64,000 nucleotides of DNA from Paenibacillus antri. GTDB taxonomy: Bacteria; Bacillota; Bacilli; Paenibacillales; YIM-B00363. The position numbers and the translations under genes are program-made. The notes below the pieces were generated by a model that searched no databases, was not told the origin of the DNA, and saw only the letters and a list, made by a program, of their open reading frames with translations. This document shows positions 62,280 through 64,000 of the stretch, one piece after another. Within the stretch, counting starts at the first letter, position 1. Every line of letters begins with the position of its first letter. Location of the stretch: contig NZ_VCIW01000011.1 of NCBI RefSeq assembly GCF_005765165.1, positions 149,772-213,771 on the forward strand, given 5' to 3'.

Positions 62280-63329
62280 TTACTTTAATGAAGATACCGG
62301 CTGCTTCGCCGTCTCGAACGACTTGCCGACGAGCGGAGCCAATTGCTGAAGTTCTCGCAGCAGCGTATCGAATTGGTCCGGGAACAACGACTGCACGCCG
62401 TCGCCCGTCATCGAGTTGTCCGGATCCGTGTGCATCTCGACGATCAAGCCGTCCGCGCCGGCCGCGACCGACGCCTTGGACATCGTCGCCACGAGCTCGC
62501 GGCGGCCCGTGCCGTGACTCGGGTCCGAGATGACCGGCAGATGGCTCAGCTGCTTCATGACCGGAATCGCCGACAGGTCGAGCGTGTTCCGCGTGTACGT
62601 CTCGAACGTCCGGATGCCGCGCTCGCACAGCATGACGTTCGGATTGCCGCCCGCCAGGATGTATTCCGCCGCGTTCAGCCACTCGTCGTACGTCGCGCTG
62701 AAGCCGCGCTTGAGCAGCACCGGCTTGCCGCACGTGCCGAGCTTGCGGAGCAAGTCGAAGTTCTGCATATTCCGAGTGCCCACCTGCATAATATCCGCGT
62801 ATTCCGCGCATACGTCGACGTACTCCGGCGTCATGACCTCCGTGATGGTGACGAGGCCGTACTTCTCGCCGGCTTCCGCCATCCACTCCAACCCTTCGAC
62901 GCCGACGCCCTGGAAGCTGTACGGACCGGTCCGCGGCTTGAACGCGCCGCCTCGGAGCACTTGCGCGCCCGACGCCTTCACGTGCTTCGCGATTTCCATA
63001 ATTTGCTCGCGGTTTTCCACCGCGCACGGGCCGCCCATCACGACGAGCTCCTCGCCGCCGATCTTCACGCCCTTGATGTCGATTACCGTGTCCTCCGGAT
63101 GGAAGTCGCGGCTCGCGAGCTTATACGATTTCGAAATCTTAATGACGCTTTCCACGCCGCTCATCTGGCGCAGCTGCTCGGCGAGCGTCGGTTCCGCCTT
63201 GCCGATGATGCCGACGACCGTCCGGTCCGTCCCCTTGGAGACGTGCGCCTGCAGCCCCCGCTTCTCGATCGCCCGTACTACGTCCTGAATTCTATCTTCG
63301 CCCGCCGCATTCGATAAGATCGCGATCAT
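62280..63329 (-). CDS. aroF: 3-deoxy-7-phosphoheptulonate synthase (AroF, type I-beta)
   Basis: ATG 63329 has GAGGAG eight bases before it. The 349-residue enzyme has an N-terminal ferredoxin-like/ACT-type domain (about 1-70) and a KDO8P-synthase-like barrel: VVMGGPCAVENREQIME, VLRGGAFKPRTGPYSFQG, GTRNMQNFDLLRKLG, PVLLKRGFSATYDEW and VISDPSHGTGRREL. It makes DAHP from PEP and erythrose 4-phosphate, the first step of aromatic amino acid synthesis. A TTGACG-18-TATAGT promoter precedes it. Confidence 0.94.
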   Translation of the reverse strand: MIAILSNAAGEDRIQDVVRAIEKRGLQAHVSKGTDRTVVGIIGKAEPTLAEQLRQMSGVESVIKISKSYKLASRDFHPEDTVIDIKGVKIGGEELVVMGGPCAVENREQIMEIAKHVKASGAQVLRGGAFKPRTGPYSFQGVGVEGLEWMAEAGEKYGLVTITEVMTPEYVDVCAEYADIMQVGTRNMQNFDLLRKLGTCGKPVLLKRGFSATYDEWLNAAEYILAGGNPNVMLCERGIRTFETYTRNTLDLSAIPVMKQLSHLPVISDPSHGTGRRELVATMSKASVAAGADGLIVEMHTDPDNSMTGDGVQSLFPDQFDTLLRELQQLAPLVGKSFETAKQPVSSLK

Positions 63330-63416
63330 AATTCCCACTCCTCACGAATATATATACGCTTTCGTACTTCGACGCGTATACGCTTCTACGCTTTTATGCT
63401 TTTAACCACTAAAGTA

Positions 63417-63446
63417 ACTATACGAAAAAGTCGGCCTCTCCGTCAA
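63417..63446 (-). promoter_or_regulatory. promoter of aroF
   Basis: Minus-strand TTGACG (63441-63446), 18-bp spacer, TATAGT (63417-63422). The leader repeats the motif AAGCGTA several times (63345-63400); no T-box is visible. Confidence 0.6.
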
Positions 63447-63477
63447 GCCTAACTTGTCGGCGAGGCCGTATTTTTTT
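63432..63477. terminator. bidirectional terminator-like hairpin upstream of aroF
   Basis: CGGCCTC (63432-63438) and GAGGCCG (63462-63468), followed by TATTTTTTT on the plus strand and ACTTTTTC on the minus strand. It overlaps the -35 region of aroF. Confidence 0.5.
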
Positions 63478-63499
63478 GCGCGAGGTCACGCGCTCGCTG

Positions 63500-63905
63500 C
63501 CTGCATAAGTACATTTAATTAGTCCGCGGCAAGCTCGCTACGCTACATTACCTGCGAAAGTGCATCTAATTCGCCGCTTAGCGGGGGCAGCGCTACGGAT
63601 TACCTGCACTTTCGCAGGCATTTCGCGTTTACGCGTCGTTTCGGGCCCAAATAACTGTACAATTGCATCTCCACTGCCGGCCGCCGCAGATCAGGAACAA
63701 CCGCCTACATCACCCGGCGAAGCGCGGGGACGCTCTTGTAGGCAAAATTCTCCGCCTAAACCGCACCGCCAAGCACGGATTCGCGCTTATTAGTGGAATC
63801 CTCACCTAAACTGCGCGGCCAAGCGCGGATTCGCGCTTATTAGTGGAATTCTCCACCTAAATTTGCGCGGCTAAGCGCGGATTCGCGCTTATAAGCGGAA
63901 TCCTC
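63500..63905. repeat. degenerate tandem repeats with about 51-bp period
   Basis: Two sub-blocks are visible. First, CCTGC(A/G)... units start near 63500, 63551 and 63603 (51 and 52 bp). Second, (C)CTAAA...GCGCGGATTCGCGCTTAT units of 50-52 bp occur near 63750-63905, with an internal GCGCGGATTCGCGC palindrome. CCTGCGAAAGTGCA (about 63551) and TGCACTTTCGCAGG (about 63605) form an inverted pair. No gene is seen in 63330-64000. Confidence 0.65.
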
Positions 63906-64000
63906 GGTAGTGTCCAGAAGTTTGTGTATTTTAGGTAGGGGTATCCATCGGGACGATGGATGCGTCAATTAGATTTAATTTTCTGAACTTGGTTCTTGTG
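63906..64000. mobile_element. possible insertion-sequence end (IS256-like), cut by the window edge
   Basis: GGTAGTGTCCAGAAGTTTGTG, followed by TATTTTAGGTAG, starts abruptly inside the third repeat copy and resembles terminal sequences of IS256-family elements as I remember them. No transposase is visible before the window ends, and the other terminus would lie outside. Confidence 0.35.

Noticed and set aside
63330..63480. T-box or tryptophan attenuator in the aroF leader
   Set aside because: No T-box consensus or leader peptide was found; the hairpin overlaps the promoter and is better read as a terminator.
1..64000. tRNA, rRNA or known riboswitch genes
   Set aside because: None of the conserved sequences (tRNA T-arm with CCA-end context, S-box, T-box) were recognised by eye; a covariance-model scan could still find short ones.

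Overview
The window looks like chromosome of a high-GC spore-forming member of the Paenibacillaceae (Paenibacillus/Cohnella type). The reasons are AGGAGG-type ribosome binding sites, a KinB-like histidine kinase, the sporulation-associated kinase PrkA, a copper-amine-oxidase-type stalk domain on an L,D-transpeptidase, two-permease sugar ABC operons with AraC-type membrane regulators, and several PhyH dioxygenases. No rRNA, tRNA, prophage or CRISPR-Cas was seen.

Layout. 1-9.3 kb: membrane proteins, a histidine kinase, an L,D-transpeptidase, a polar amino-acid ABC transporter, a MATE exporter and a VanY-type carboxypeptidase. 9.3-12.2 kb: prkA and a DUF2161 nuclease-like gene. 12.4-14.0 kb: a large repeat region. 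14.0-25.3 kb: a redox/sulfur neighbourhood (thioredoxin-reductase-like flavoprotein, TauE/SafE exporter, PhyH with AraC, cysteine dioxygenase, sulfate ABC transporter cysA-cysW-cysT-yezD-sbp). 25.6-27.5 kb: a second AraC/PhyH pair. 27.5-30.4 kb: an AT-rich islet of small accessory genes separated by related hairpin elements, with one decayed gene. 30.5-38.6 kb: a lacI-led carbohydrate operon with ATGA-overlapping genes and two perfect LacI-type operators. 40.0-50.7 kb: a sugar ABC operon with a large secreted beta-helix protein and a divergent AraC-type receptor; two genes of this operon are frameshifted. 50.9-56.2 kb: an operon that looks like oxidative L-fucose/L-rhamnose-type catabolism, with a divergent AraC regulator. 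56.4-63.3 kb: housekeeping genes (trmL, a response regulator, Uma2, serC, a PPDK regulatory protein, glnA, aroF). The end holds degenerate tandem repeats and possibly the end of an insertion sequence.

The most striking feature is a family of intergenic tandem arrays. Three arrays (22, 11 and 19 units) far apart in the window each have a 51-bp period and share a 19-bp palindromic core, AGTCGGA-N5-TCCGACT, while the 32-bp linkers differ between arrays. A fourth, degenerate array of about 51-bp period lies at the right end. Array 2 starts 20 bp after the sbp stop codon and separates the binding-protein gene from its permease genes. Array 1 is preceded by three 150-bp units, each with a long imperfect inverted repeat.

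Regulation readable from sequence: a GlnR/TnrA consensus box upstream of the glnA promoter; a CymR-like half-site over the tauE promoter; two GGGAACGTTCCC operators before lacI; and a 15-bp inverted repeat covering the ribosome binding site of the L,D-transpeptidase gene.
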